Assembly: GCF_007795095.1 (NCBI RefSeq)
Contig: NZ_CP042218.1
Location: forward strand, 2,645,001-2,709,000
Length of the DNA stretch: 64,000 nucleotides
Source: Luteimonas granuli
Lineage (GTDB): Bacteria > Pseudomonadota > Gammaproteobacteria > Xanthomonadales > Xanthomonadaceae
Direction of reading: 5' to 3'
A program made the position numbers and the translations under genes. Of this stretch, positions 1 through 8,602 are shown one piece after another. How positions within the stretch are numbered: the first letter of the stretch is position 1; the number at the start of each line of letters is the position of its first letter. Under the pieces are notes generated by a model, which did not search any database, had not been told where the DNA came from, and was given only the letters and a program-made list of their open reading frames with translations.

Positions 1-756
1 GCCTTCGACGACGCGGAACACGCTGGCGGTGCCTTCGATGAAGGGCGCGCCCGTGAGCTGGCCGACGTACAGCGCGCCGTCGGGACCGCGCACGAAGCCG
101 GTGGGTACGGCATCGGTGGGGGCCGCCGGGCGCGAGTCGAACGTGGCCACGGTGCGGATGCGGCCACTGGCGGCCACGCGCAGCAGCGAGTTGCCGGCGG
201 CATCGGTCACCAGCCGCGCGCCGGGCTCGGCGAGCACCGCGAAGGGGTTGGTCTCGATGGCGCCGCCGGCCGGGTTCTCGGCCGCCTCGTGCGCCGAGAT
301 GTCGGCGATGACATGCCATTGGCCGGCGGGCGTGACCTGCAGCAGATGGCCCAGCGCGCGCCCAGCCGTGCCCAGCTCGGCGCGCCGTTCCGGCGCCACG
401 CCGGCGAGGCCCACGGTGACGTAGCCCACCCCGCCCTGGAAGGAAATGTCGTTGGGGCCGCCGACCTCGGCGCCGGCCGGATCCGACAGCGAGGGCAGGC
501 CGGTCGCCACGCGCTGCTGGCGTCCGTGGCGCAGACGGCTGATGGCACCGGTGGGGCCGTAGCAGAACGCCACGCCGCGCACCTCGAGGCAGGGATGGGT
601 GCCACCGCGGCCGGCCTCGGCGACATACAGGTCGCCGTTGGCGGCGAAGGCGAGGCCACGGGGGTTGTCGAGCCCGGACATGACCACGTCGACCGACGTC
701 GCGGCCAGGACGGGGGCGGGCAGGAGCAGGCTTGCCGCAAGGAACAGGGTACGCAT
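1..756 (-). CDS. ScyD/ScyE-like secreted beta-propeller protein (3' end outside window)
   Basis: The reverse strand is open from an ATG at 756 to the window edge (252 codons, no stop seen), so the C-terminus is missing. It begins with a clear signal peptide (MRTLFLAASLLLPAPVLA) and continues with propeller-type segments such as GLDNPRGLAFAANGDLYVAE and FVRGPDGALYVGQLTG, the pattern of ScyD/ScyE and SMP-30-like NHL/beta-propeller proteins. Two early cysteines lie about ten residues apart. The ScyD/ScyE name comes from family resemblance. In cyanobacteria these proteins go with scytonemin synthesis, but homologues elsewhere have no established role and none of that pathway is visible here. Secretion to the periplasm is likely. 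Confidence 0.7.
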   Translation of the reverse strand, partial: MRTLFLAASLLLPAPVLAATSVDVVMSGLDNPRGLAFAANGDLYVAEAGRGGTHPCLEVRGVAFCYGPTGAISRLRHGRQQRVATGLPSLSDPAGAEVGGPNDISFQGGVGYVTVGLAGVAPERRAELGTAGRALGHLLQVTPAGQWHVIADISAHEAAENPAGGAIETNPFAVLAEPGARLVTDAAGNSLLRVAASGRIRTVATFDSRPAAPTDAVPTGFVRGPDGALYVGQLTGAPFIEGTASVFRVVEG

Positions 757-894
757 GGCGGAACCTCCAGGGGGACGCGCGGCGGGGGATGCCGCGCAAC
801 GGGGCAAACGCCACCCTGCGGACGCAGCGGCCACGGCGTGCAGCGGCGCGCGGAGTCCAGCTCATGAGCGACGGTGGACTTCGCATCATCCAGT

Positions 895-1620
895 TCACAT
901 GGTGGGCGCGACCGCTGCATGCGTGCGCGTCACGTCGAGCACGAACGCCCCGACATCGGCGAACTCGTCCTTCTGCGCGTCGGCCGTCGAGCCGACGCCA
1001 TGTCCGCTGGCGTAGTCCAGCCGGTAGATCACCGGCTGCCCGCTTGCAGCGTGCACGTCCTGTTCGATCGGCGTGCCGACGCGGTGCAGCCAGGCCTGCG
1101 AGTCCAGCCAGGCTTCGGCAGCTGGCGTATCGGGAGCCGCTTCGTTGAAGCGGTGCACCAGCATGCGCTCGTCGGTTCGGAGCCATTGGGCGCAATGCCC
1201 ACGGCGACGCGCCGGCCGCTCGGGGAGGGCGCGACGCGGCCGACGCCATGCGCGCCTGGGAGGTCTCGGACATCCGGATGCGATCCCCGAACGCGCCGCA
1301 CTCCGGGCCGCGCTCGGAACGTGCGGTCCGCGGTGCTGCGCTGGTCGAACAGCAGGCGCCCGGTGCCGCTGTCGCCCCAGCACGCGGCGGGCGTGGGCGG
1401 CCCGGGCCTTCATCCAGGCCTGCGTGTCCGGGTCCTTGAGATCCTCGAGGTTGCGGTACGGATCCGTGAGGTCGAAGCCGGGGTAGTGGTCGGTGGCGGG
1501 GACCGATTTCGCGGCGGGAGCGGTGGCGGACGGTTCGGCGTCGTGGAGGGTGGCCACGAGGGTCGCGGGCAGGCACAGCGTCAGGGCGGCAGCGGCAAGG
1601 CGGGGGTGGGCAGTGGACAT
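895..1620 (-). pseudogene. Prolyl oligopeptidase (S9) remnant: both ends kept, middle lost
   Basis: The reading starts with a signal peptide (MSTAHPRLAAAALTLCLPA) followed by the N-terminal S9 signature DPYRNLEDLKDPDTQAWMKA. The frame is then lost. A second frame carries propeller-like text (GRLLFDQRS and VGRVAPSPSGRRVAVGIAP), and the first frame resumes with FNEAAPDTPAAEAWLDSQ. It jumps directly to the extreme C-terminus of a prolyl oligopeptidase (YRLDYASGHGVGST...DEFADVGAFVL). An intact family member is about 700 residues; only about 240 codons remain, and the catalytic Ser region is absent. I read this as a gene with compensating frameshifts plus a large internal deletion. It is unrelated in position to the intact S9 genes at 17.7 and 26.3 kb. 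Confidence 0.8.
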
Positions 1621-1820
1621 GCGCGGCGCTCCGTTGGCAGGGCGGGGCGGAACAGGCTCCGGGACCCCGCGCAAGGGGGGAACGCTAGCGGTCCGCGGGT
1701 TCGGACACGTCGGCGTCACCCGTGCGCATGTGTCGTCTTCACGCCAACCAGGCGCCGCCTGATGGACTGGGGTGGGCGCATACTCGCTGGTGGACGGTGC
1801 AGGGGACGCTGGTCGGACAG

Positions 1821-2780
1821 ATGAGAATGATCACGCTGCTGACGGCCCTGGCGGTTGCCGCGGGCTGTGCCGGGGTTCCTGGTCCCTTGGTCAACGACCG
1901 CAGCATGCGCGAGACCGTGCAACACCGGCTCGCCGGTGGGTCGCCGCGCACCGTGGTGCGCACGAAGGTACAGCCGGCCGGCGCTGCTCCGGCGCCAGTC
2001 GTCCCGAAGTTCGAGTACGCCTACGCGCCGCCACAATCGCCCGGCCTTGAGCAGACCTACGTCCGCGTCCGCGACGCCGACCTCCTGCGCCGCCTGCCGG
2101 AAGTGCAGGCGATCGACGGCATGTTCGTACTCCCGCGACGCCTGCGCTATGTCACCGCCGAGTGCGGTGAGTTCGGTTCCTTCTACCGCCCGGACGACAC
2201 CGAGGTGGTGCTGTGCTACGAGACCCTGCACACGCTCTACGAACGCGGTCGGGCCCAGCAGGACCAGGGCGGACTGGATGACGGGCATGCATTCCGCTAT
2301 GTGCGCGCCAACATCCGCTTCATCGTGCTGCACGAAACCGGGCACGCGCTGGTGGACCTGCTGGACCTGCCGGTGACCGGCCGCCAGGAGGATGCCGTGG
2401 ACCAGCTGGCGGCGATCCTGATGCTGCGCTTCGCCGGCCTGGACGAGACTTCGGAGCAGGTGATCGGCAACCTGCGCATGGCGGCGGACTGGCTGCTGTC
2501 ACGCAGCACCGGCGCCTACAACCTCGACGCCTATGCCGACGAGCATGCGCTGGGCGAGCAGCGCTACTTCAATCTGCAGTGCCTGATCTACGGCACCGAC
2601 CCGGCCGCGTTCGCCGGCATGGTCGATGCGGGCGACCTCACGCCGGCACGCGCACGGGGCTGCGCGCGCGAGATGCGGCGGGTGACCCGGGCCTGGCTGC
2701 GCCTGCTGCTGCCGCACCTGGCGCCGGGGCTGGAACCGTACGAGGAGGAGGCGGCCCGCTACCTGGAGCGGAAGGGGTGA
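1821..2780 (+). CDS. DUF4344 family putative metallopeptidase lipoprotein
   Basis: The 319-residue product has an N-terminal lipoprotein signal (LLTALAVAAGCAG) with the likely lipidated Cys at about residue 15. A zinc-peptidase motif HETGH lies at residues 171-175, followed by a conserved downstream stretch (EDAVDQLAAILMLRF) typical of DUF4344. The start chosen is the ATG at 1821, because the lipobox then sits at the usual distance. Upstream in-frame codons would place the signal peptide internally. It probably acts in the periplasm or outer membrane as a zinc-dependent protease, but no substrate is known. It stands alone, followed after 54 bp by the peroxidase gene. The family name is from motif resemblance. 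Confidence 0.7.
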   Translation: MRMITLLTALAVAAGCAGVPGPLVNDRSMRETVQHRLAGGSPRTVVRTKVQPAGAAPAPVVPKFEYAYAPPQSPGLEQTYVRVRDADLLRRLPEVQAIDGMFVLPRRLRYVTAECGEFGSFYRPDDTEVVLCYETLHTLYERGRAQQDQGGLDDGHAFRYVRANIRFIVLHETGHALVDLLDLPVTGRQEDAVDQLAAILMLRFAGLDETSEQVIGNLRMAADWLLSRSTGAYNLDAYADEHALGEQRYFNLQCLIYGTDPAAFAGMVDAGDLTPARARGCAREMRRVTRAWLRLLLPHLAPGLEPYEEEAARYLERKG

Positions 2781-2834
2781 GCTATTCGGCTGGGGGCGCA
2801 TACTCTCCCTGCGCGCGCATCCTGGAGCCCCGAC

Positions 2835-3974
2835 ATGATCGATCCGCAGCAAGCACAGCCACCGGGCCCGGAGCGGCCCGCGCGCGCCGGGGCGGGGGAG
2901 GCGGGCGGCGTGCCGGGGCGGCGGATCGCGGCCTTGGCCGGCATCGGCGCGATCGCCCTGGCGGGGGCGGCGGCCTTCGCCTGGACCGCGGGCTGGATCG
3001 GCCCCGAGCGGCTGACGTCGCAGCGCTTCCTCGACACCATGGAAGCCGGCGGACCGGGCCACCCCGGCTTCCGGCGCGCGCACCCGAAGGGGGTGTGCGT
3101 CAGCGGACGCTTCTTCGGCACGGCGGCGGGGCGCGCGCTGTCGCGCGCCGGGGCGTTCGCGGGCCCGCCGGTGGCGGTGACCGGGCGGCTGTCGATCGGC
3201 GGCGGCGATCCCCTCGGTGACGATGCCGCTGCGCGCGTGCGCAGCCTGGCCCTGCAGCTCGGGGGCAGGGGCGAGACGCAGTGGCGGATGGCGATGAACA
3301 GCTTTCCCTTCCTGGCCGTGGCCACGCCGCGCGAGTTCCATCGCCAGGTGGTCGCCAACGCGCCCGACCCGGCCACCGGCAAGCCCGATCCGGCGGCGGT
3401 GGCGGCCTTCCTGGCCGCCCATCCGCGCGCGCAGGCGTTCCAGGCCTGGGCGAAGTCGGCGCCGTGGTCCGACAGCTGGGCCAACACGCAGTACAACAGC
3501 GTCAATGCCTTCTACTTCATCGACGCCGACGGCCAGCGGCGCGCGGTGCGCTGGTCGATGCGGCCGCAGGCGCCGTTCGCCGCGCTGGATGCCGGGGCGC
3601 GGGCGGCGGCCGGGCCCGACTTCCTGGTCACCGATCTCGAGCGCCGCCTCGCCAGCGGACCCCTGCGCTGGGACATGGTGGCCACGCTCGCCGGACCGGG
3701 GGATGCCGTCGACGATCCCTCGCGGCCATGGCCGGAGGATCGCGAGGAGGTGGTGGTGGGCGTGCTGGAACTCGATGCCGCCACGCCGCAGGCCACGGGT
3801 GCCTGCCGCGACATCAACTTCGACCCTCTGGTGCTGCCGGCCGGCGTGGCGCCTTCGGGCGATCCGATCCTGTCGGCGCGCTCGTCGGTGTACGCGCGTT
3901 CGTTCAACCGTCGCCAGCGGGAGATCGCGCTGGGCGATGCCGACCAGGCCACGCATCCGGAGCCGCGCCCATGA
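2835..3974 (+). CDS. Membrane-anchored catalase-family peroxidase
   Basis: The 379-residue protein has one N-terminal membrane segment (about residues 30-53) followed by a minimal catalase fold. The catalase-type active-site region is RRAHPKGVCVSGRFF with the presumptive distal His83. The segment FPFLAVATPREFHRQVVAN follows, and a C-terminal Tyr in SSVYARSFNRR is the likely proximal haem ligand. Small catalase-related proteins of this type (SrpA-like) usually have peroxidase activity rather than strong catalase activity. The stop codon overlaps the ATG of the cytochrome b561 gene (ATGA), which strongly suggests a functional pair in which the cytochrome feeds electrons to a periplasmic peroxidase. 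The pairing is known for this family; the electron flow here is inferred. Confidence 0.8.
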   Translation: MIDPQQAQPPGPERPARAGAGEAGGVPGRRIAALAGIGAIALAGAAAFAWTAGWIGPERLTSQRFLDTMEAGGPGHPGFRRAHPKGVCVSGRFFGTAAGRALSRAGAFAGPPVAVTGRLSIGGGDPLGDDAAARVRSLALQLGGRGETQWRMAMNSFPFLAVATPREFHRQVVANAPDPATGKPDPAAVAAFLAAHPRAQAFQAWAKSAPWSDSWANTQYNSVNAFYFIDADGQRRAVRWSMRPQAPFAALDAGARAAAGPDFLVTDLERRLASGPLRWDMVATLAGPGDAVDDPSRPWPEDREEVVVGVLELDAATPQATGACRDINFDPLVLPAGVAPSGDPILSARSSVYARSFNRRQREIALGDADQATHPEPRP

Positions 3975-4564
3975 CCACGTCCGACACCACTGTCGCGCGC
4001 GCCGCGGGGCGCTTCGATCCGCTGGCGCGCGCGTTGCACTGGGCCATGGCGCTGATGATCCTGGCCATGCTGTTCGTGGGCGCAGGGATGGTCGCGTCGC
4101 TGTCGGGGCGGCCGTGGCTGCTGGACCTGCACCGGCCACTGGGCATCGCGATCCTCGTGCTGGCGCTGGTGCGGCTGGCGCATCGCCTGCGCCACCGGCC
4201 GCCCCCGCTGCCGGCTTCGGTGCCTCGCTGGCAGCAGCGGGCCGCGCGCGCCTCGCACTGGCTGCTGTACGGCCTGATGCTGGCGATGCCGCTGCTGGGC
4301 TGGGCCATGCTGTCGGCTGCGGGGGACCCGGTGCGGATGGCCGGTGACTGGGTGCTGCCACCGATCGCGCCCAGGGACACTGTGCTCTATGCCGCGCTGC
4401 GCTGGGCCCATGGAGCGCTGGGGTATCTGCTGTTCGCGACCGTGCTCCTGCACCTGTCGGCCGCCCTCCGCCACGCCTGGGTGCTGCGGGACGGCGTGTT
4501 CGAGGCGATGGCTCCGGTCGCACGTGCGGTCCGCCCGGGAGCGTCCGCTCCACCGCCGGGTTGA
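3971..4564 (+). CDS. Cytochrome b561 partner of the peroxidase
   Basis: This 197-residue integral membrane protein has four predicted helices and the His-rich pattern of bacterial cytochrome b561. An early ARALHWAMALMILAMLF helix is followed by a DLHRPLGI helix, ARASHWLLYGLMLAMPLLGW, and a final helix beginning WAHGALGYLLFATVLLHLSA. The paired His residues on these helices would ligate two b haems. The start ATG overlaps the peroxidase stop by 4 bp, so the two are probably co-translated. The likely role is electron transfer from the quinone pool to the periplasmic peroxidase. Assignment rests on the helix pattern and neighbour. Confidence 0.8.
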   Translation: MTTSDTTVARAAGRFDPLARALHWAMALMILAMLFVGAGMVASLSGRPWLLDLHRPLGIAILVLALVRLAHRLRHRPPPLPASVPRWQQRAARASHWLLYGLMLAMPLLGWAMLSAAGDPVRMAGDWVLPPIAPRDTVLYAALRWAHGALGYLLFATVLLHLSAALRHAWVLRDGVFEAMAPVARAVRPGASAPPPG

Positions 4565-4581
4565 CGGGGGCCCGTCCGCCC

Positions 4582-4698
4582 TCAGGTCGGCGCAAACACC
4601 TTGGGCGCGTTCTTGTCGCGCTTTTCGGCCCGCTTCTCTTTCAAGGTCTTTACGGGTTTCTTCTTCTGTTCTTTCTTCTGGTTCAGGCCCTTGGCCAT
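4582..4698 (-). CDS. Very small lysine-rich protein
   Basis: This 38-residue ORF starts MAKGLNQKKEQKKKPVKTLK and ends KNAPKVFAPT. It is strongly basic, with about 14 Lys or Arg. The start has a good ribosome site (GGAGGA about six bases upstream). It lies on the opposite strand to the cytochrome gene, whose stop is only 17 bp away. I do not recognise a characterised family. Similar short Lys-rich ORFs are often annotated as hypothetical in Xanthomonadales. The composition suggests nucleic-acid or ribosome binding, but this is only inference. Confidence 0.55.
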   Translation of the reverse strand: MAKGLNQKKEQKKKPVKTLKEKRAEKRDKNAPKVFAPT

Positions 4699-4777
4699 TG
4701 GATCCTCCACGCGCGTTGGCGCCGACTGCGGTTGCAGTGGTTGCGCGGAGTATGCGCTTTTTCCTGCCTGCGCCGGC

Positions 4778-5224
4778 TCAGCCCTGTGCGGGCTTCCAGC
4801 TCTCTTCCGGAACGGTGTTCACCATCCACGGCACCCCGAACCGGTCCACCAGCGCACCATAGCCGGGCGACCAGAAGGTCTCGGCGAACGGCATCACCTC
4901 GCGGCCGCCCTCGGCCAGCTGTCCGTACCAGCGCCGCGCCTCTTCGATGTCCCCGGTGTGCAGGGTGACGTCGAAGCCGTTCTTGGGCTTGTCGATGCCG
5001 GGTGCCCAGCCGACATCCATGTCGGCGCCCATCAGGGCCTGGTCGCCGACTTCGAGCCAGCAGTGCATCAGCCACGACCTGTACTTCTCGTCGGTGATGG
5101 GCATGTCGGGCGGGGCGTCGCCGTAGGGGTAGGCGGCGGTGATCCTGCCGCCGAGCACGCGGGCGTAGAACTCGAAGGCTTCGCGGCACTGGCCCTGGAA
5201 GCTGAGGCTGGTGACGATTTTCAT
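4778..5224 (-). CDS. VOC family protein (PhnB-like glyoxalase fold)
   Basis: The 148-residue product has the PhnB/glyoxalase-superfamily layout: an opening strand MKIVTSLSFQGQCREAFEFY, a central SWLMHCWLEVGDQALMGADM strand, and the C-terminal signature SPGYGALVDRFGVPWMVN. These proteins bind a metal through His/Glu residues on paired beta-alpha-beta-beta-beta modules. Substrates differ widely and cannot be assigned here. The ATG at 5224 is preferred to an upstream in-frame start because it matches the usual family N-terminus. It is a single-gene unit. Confidence 0.75.
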   Translation of the reverse strand: MKIVTSLSFQGQCREAFEFYARVLGGRITAAYPYGDAPPDMPITDEKYRSWLMHCWLEVGDQALMGADMDVGWAPGIDKPKNGFDVTLHTGDIEEARRWYGQLAEGGREVMPFAETFWSPGYGALVDRFGVPWMVNTVPEESWKPAQG

Positions 5225-5297
5225 GGGTGTCTTCGCTGGCAACGGGCGGGCGCCCACAGGTACTCCGCGGGTCGTGACGCGGGCGTGTCAGCGGCGG

Positions 5298-6011
5298 CTA
5301 TGGATCGAACCTCACCCAGCGCTGGAGTGAGGTGTCGTAGACGAATCGCCCGGAGGCGTTCTCCGGGACGAGCATCGCGTCCAGGAAGTCGTTCCAGTCG
5401 ACGCCGCCGCCGTCGTTGGCCTGCAATTCCATGGCAGCCTCGATCAGGTATTCGCAGTAGTAGCCATCCGCGGCCTCTGCCGGCATGCAGCCCTGTTTCT
5501 GGAACTGTTTGATGGAAAGCACACTGCGGGCCACGCCGTTGTCGATTCGGGTCTCTCCGTTGCTGGCGTACATGGCGTACTCCAGCGCCGCGCGCATGTC
5601 CGCCTCCGAGGGCTCCGGCCCCCGGAGCTTCACGGCGACCGCGTTGCTGGCGCGCTCGGCGGCGTCCAGCTGCCGCAGTCGTTCGTCGATCTCGGCCAAT
5701 CGTTGCTCGCCGGCGGCGATCTCGGCCTCGTTGCGGGCGAGCGCGTCGGCACGCACGTCCCCCTTTTCGGTCTCGTCATTCCATTGCGCCGCCGCTTCAG
5801 CCGAGTCGGTCCAGTCGGTGACGTCGGTGATGTCCGCGGGGTCGATGGGGTCTGTGGGTGGATCGGTGGGGTCAGTCGGCGGTCCGGATGCCGGTGCCGG
5901 CGACTGCGCCATGGCGTGCTGGGGCGATGCCGGGTCGCCGGATTGACCGCAAGCGGCCAGAAGGGCGCCGCCGAGCAGCAGCGCGAACGTCGCGATCGCA
6001 GGGGACTGCAT
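5298..6011 (-). CDS. Hypothetical lipoprotein with Thr-Asp-Pro repeats
   Basis: The 237-residue protein has a lipoprotein signal peptide (LLLGGALLAACGQSG; lipid Cys at about residue 21). A low-complexity linker of T-D-P units follows (PPTDPTDPPTDPIDPADIT), then a short coiled-coil-like stretch (about residues 93-125, rich in Ala, Glu and Arg). A C-terminal globular part contains two Cys residues in the region KQGCMPAEAADGYYC. I do not recognise a family. The linker and coiled coil suggest a periplasmic protein held away from the membrane. It is transcribed divergently from the metalloprotease gene at 6185. Confidence 0.6.
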   Translation of the reverse strand: MQSPAIATFALLLGGALLAACGQSGDPASPQHAMAQSPAPASGPPTDPTDPPTDPIDPADITDVTDWTDSAEAAAQWNDETEKGDVRADALARNEAEIAAGEQRLAEIDERLRQLDAAERASNAVAVKLRGPEPSEADMRAALEYAMYASNGETRIDNGVARSVLSIKQFQKQGCMPAEAADGYYCEYLIEAAMELQANDGGGVDWNDFLDAMLVPENASGRFVYDTSLQRWVRFDP

Positions 6012-6184
6012 GGTGCCTCCGGGTCCGCCACGGGGCTGGCCGCTTCGTACCGGGACGAACGCGGGCGGTGGCGGCGGTCGGACAGGTCAGGGACTGGCAT
6101 GACGGCAGTCACGGTGACGAACCGCCCGTGCCTGGCACCGGTCACCTGTCTACGCTCACGCCCATCCATCTCCCGGGCCGGGCC

Positions 6185-7162
6185 ATGCGCGTCCTGACGC
6201 TGCTGCTGTGCTGTCTGATTCCACTCTCCGCCTGCGCGCAGGACGCCCGGTTCACGCCGGATCCGGACGCGGCCCGCCTGGTCACCGAGGACCTCGATCG
6301 TTTCTGGGCGGCCTGGGACGCGGCCGCGGCCGTCGACGGCACCGAAGCGCGCAGCGCGGTCTTCCAGGCGCAGTACCTGGACGCGGGTTCGCCGGGGCTG
6401 GAGGCTTTCGCCCGGCTGCGCATCGGCGACGGCGCCAAGCTGCTGAAGGCCATCGACAAGCACCCGCGTTACTACGCATCGCTGCGCGCACGCACGGCCG
6501 CACTCGCCGCGGAGCTGCCGGACATCCGCGAGACGCTGGGACGCATGAAGGTGCTGTATCCCGAGGCCGTGTTTCCCGACGTCTACTTCCTGATGGGCCG
6601 CATGAACTCCGGCGGCACGCTCGACCGCACCGGCCTGCTGATCGGCGTGGACATGTTCGGCGGTGGTCCCGGGGCGCCACTGGAGGAACTGGGCGACTGG
6701 CACCGCGCGGTGGTGGGCGAGTCCGGCAACCTGCCGGTGATCGTGGCGCACGAATGGGTGCACTTCCAGCAGCTCTCGGACACGGGATCCCAGCCCACGC
6801 TGCTGCAGGCGGCGATCGGCGAGGGCGTCGCGGACTTCATCGCGGAGCTCGGCGCCGGCCGGCACCTCAACGACCACGTGCACGCCTGGGCCGAGCCGCG
6901 GGCGGCCACGTTGTGGACGGAGTTCCGGGGTCGCATGAACGGTACGGACTACGCCGGCTGGCTCTACGACGCCGGCGAGGGCGGCACCGACGGGCGGCCG
7001 GCGGACCTCGGATACTGGATGGGCTATCGCATCGCCAGCGGCTACTACGCGCGCGCCGCCGACAAGACGGCCGCGATCCGCGAGATGCTGCGGATCGATG
7101 ATTTCGATGCATTCCTGAAGGCGAGCGGCGTGCCGGAGGAGTTCGAAGGCCGCGGCGGCTGA
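6185..7162 (+). CDS. Putative periplasmic zinc-dependent protease (DUF2268-like)
   Basis: The 325-residue product starts with a signal peptide (MRVLTLLLCCLIPLSACAQ) that could be processed either as a lipoprotein (LSAC) or a secreted protein. The zinc motif HEWVH is at residues 189-193 in the setting VIVAHEWVHFQQLSD, followed by EGVADFIAELGAG, whose Glu is the probable third ligand. This arrangement resembles DUF2268-type putative zinc proteases. A repeating YWMGYRIASGYYARAADK segment near the C-terminus is typical of the same group. The start ATG is placed at the signal peptide; the longer upstream reading is non-coding. Substrate unknown. Confidence 0.65.
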   Translation: MRVLTLLLCCLIPLSACAQDARFTPDPDAARLVTEDLDRFWAAWDAAAAVDGTEARSAVFQAQYLDAGSPGLEAFARLRIGDGAKLLKAIDKHPRYYASLRARTAALAAELPDIRETLGRMKVLYPEAVFPDVYFLMGRMNSGGTLDRTGLLIGVDMFGGGPGAPLEELGDWHRAVVGESGNLPVIVAHEWVHFQQLSDTGSQPTLLQAAIGEGVADFIAELGAGRHLNDHVHAWAEPRAATLWTEFRGRMNGTDYAGWLYDAGEGGTDGRPADLGYWMGYRIASGYYARAADKTAAIREMLRIDDFDAFLKASGVPEEFEGRGG

Positions 7163-7284
7163 CGCTGCCGATGCTGCCGACCGGTTGCACATACCGGTGG
7201 CCGCGCCTCACCTCTCCTCGATCAAGTCCGACGCATCCTGTCCTGCCGCGGCCCGGTCGTCCGCCGCGCCTCCGGACCACCGCC

Positions 7285-7773
7285 ATGCACCTCGAAGGCT
7301 CCTGCCACTGCGGCAAGGTCCGCTTCCGATGCGAAGCGTATGCGCCGGTCCCGTTCCAGTACTGCTATTGCTCGATCTGCCGCAAGACCGCCGGGGGAAG
7401 CGGCAGCGCGATCAACCTCGGCGCGCGCGCCGACACGCTGGAGGTGGAGGGGCGCGGGCACCTCGGCGTGTACCAGGCGCGGATCCGCGACGACGGCGGC
7501 GGGTGCCGCGTCAGCTCGGGCCACCGGCACTTCTGCACCGGCTGCGGCAGTGCGCTGTGGCTGTTCGATCCGGAGTGGCCCGGGCTGGTGCATCCGCACG
7601 CCTCGGCCATCGACACGCCGCTGCCCCCTGCGCCGGAGCGGGTGCACATGCTGTTGGACTCGAAGCCGGACTGGGTGGTGGTGCCCGACGGTCCGGACGA
7701 GACGCGACTCGACGGCTTCCCCGACGAGTCGCTGGAGGACTGGCACCGTCGGCACGGCCTGCTGGACGGCTGA
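7285..7773 (+). CDS. GFA family (glutathione-dependent formaldehyde-activating-like) protein
   Basis: The 162-residue protein carries the GFA zinc-binding Cys pattern: SCHCGKVRF, then QYCYCSICRKTAGG, and later HFCTGCGSALW. These supply ligands for two zinc sites in the Gfa fold. The first ATG in this frame that gives the typical MHLEGSCHCG opening is used. Members include true glutathione-formaldehyde adduct enzymes, but most are of unknown substrate. No formaldehyde-oxidation gene is adjacent, so the specific reaction cannot be assigned. Confidence 0.8.
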   Translation: MHLEGSCHCGKVRFRCEAYAPVPFQYCYCSICRKTAGGSGSAINLGARADTLEVEGRGHLGVYQARIRDDGGGCRVSSGHRHFCTGCGSALWLFDPEWPGLVHPHASAIDTPLPPAPERVHMLLDSKPDWVVVPDGPDETRLDGFPDESLEDWHRRHGLLDG

Positions 7774-7830
7774 AGTGAGCGGCCGATCTGTCTGCACGCC
7801 GTGGCGCGGCCGCCGGCGTGACGCGTCGCT

Positions 7831-8511
7831 TCAACCCGCCGTGGCGTCCCCGCCGCCGCCGCCCAGCCGGTTGATCGCATCGTTCTCCACGACCGCGGGC
7901 GGCTGCGGCATGGCCGCCAGCGCCAGCATCGCGCGCCCGAGGTGGGCGGTGCTGGTCAGCAGGGCCGGCATCGCGCGCACGCCCAGGCCCATGACCGGGG
8001 CCGCCAGGGCGTAGAAGGGGCGCATCCAGGCGTGAGGGCTGCGCTCGCCGTGGGCGGGCTGGATGCCGCCGGGGCGCAGCATCACGGTGGTGATGGGCAG
8101 CGCCTGCAGGGCGGCTTCGGTCTCGCCCTTGATCCGCAGCGGCATGAGCACGCTGGTGGGGTCGGACTTCGCGCCGGAAATGTAGAGGAAGCGCCCCTGC
8201 GGATTGCGCGCCGCGAACACGCGTGCCACCTGCAGGGTGAGATCGAGCGTGACGTGCCGGTAGTGCGCTTCCGGTGTGCCCACCGGCGGCGCGCCGGCGC
8301 AGTAGAAGCAGGCATCGAATGGCGCGAGCCGGTCGGCCACCGGCGCCAGGTGGTCGAAGCCGCCGACGACGATGTCCTCCACCCGCGGATCGGCGTGGGC
8401 CAGCGCGCGGCGGCCCAGGACAGCCACCTTCGACACGCGGGCATCGGCCAGCGCCTCCACCAGCACGCCCTGGCCCACCAGTCCGGTGCCGCCCGTCATC
8501 AGGATGCGCAT
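7831..8511 (-). CDS. NAD(P)-binding Rossmann-fold protein
   Basis: The 226-residue protein opens with the dinucleotide-binding motif MRILMTGGTGLVGQG (TGxxGxxG). It continues with an atypical SDR layout: FDACFYCAGAPPVGT and RFLYISGAKSDPT, a region related to NAD(P)H-binding HTATIP2-like proteins. The usual YxxxK is not evident, so catalytic activity is uncertain. The C-terminus is Gly-rich (LGGGGGDATAG). The start is immediately upstream of the glycine motif. It is divergent from the GNAT gene with about 90 bp between them. Confidence 0.7.
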   Translation of the reverse strand: MRILMTGGTGLVGQGVLVEALADARVSKVAVLGRRALAHADPRVEDIVVGGFDHLAPVADRLAPFDACFYCAGAPPVGTPEAHYRHVTLDLTLQVARVFAARNPQGRFLYISGAKSDPTSVLMPLRIKGETEAALQALPITTVMLRPGGIQPAHGERSPHAWMRPFYALAAPVMGLGVRAMPALLTSTAHLGRAMLALAAMPQPPAVVENDAINRLGGGGGDATAG

Positions 8512-8602
8512 GCCAGCCTCGTCGGATGGGGTGTCCGGGAGTCTAGCGCCATTGGCCGGGCGGGTCGGGCGCGCGACCCTCCAACGGCCTATGGTGCAGG
8601 CC

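Noticed and set aside
2499..4595. Very long reverse-strand ORF (698 codons) opposite the peroxidase and cytochrome genes
   Set aside because: Its translation is Arg/Pro/Ala-rich without domain motifs, while the plus strand has clear catalase and cytochrome motifs. High GC content creates such antisense frames.
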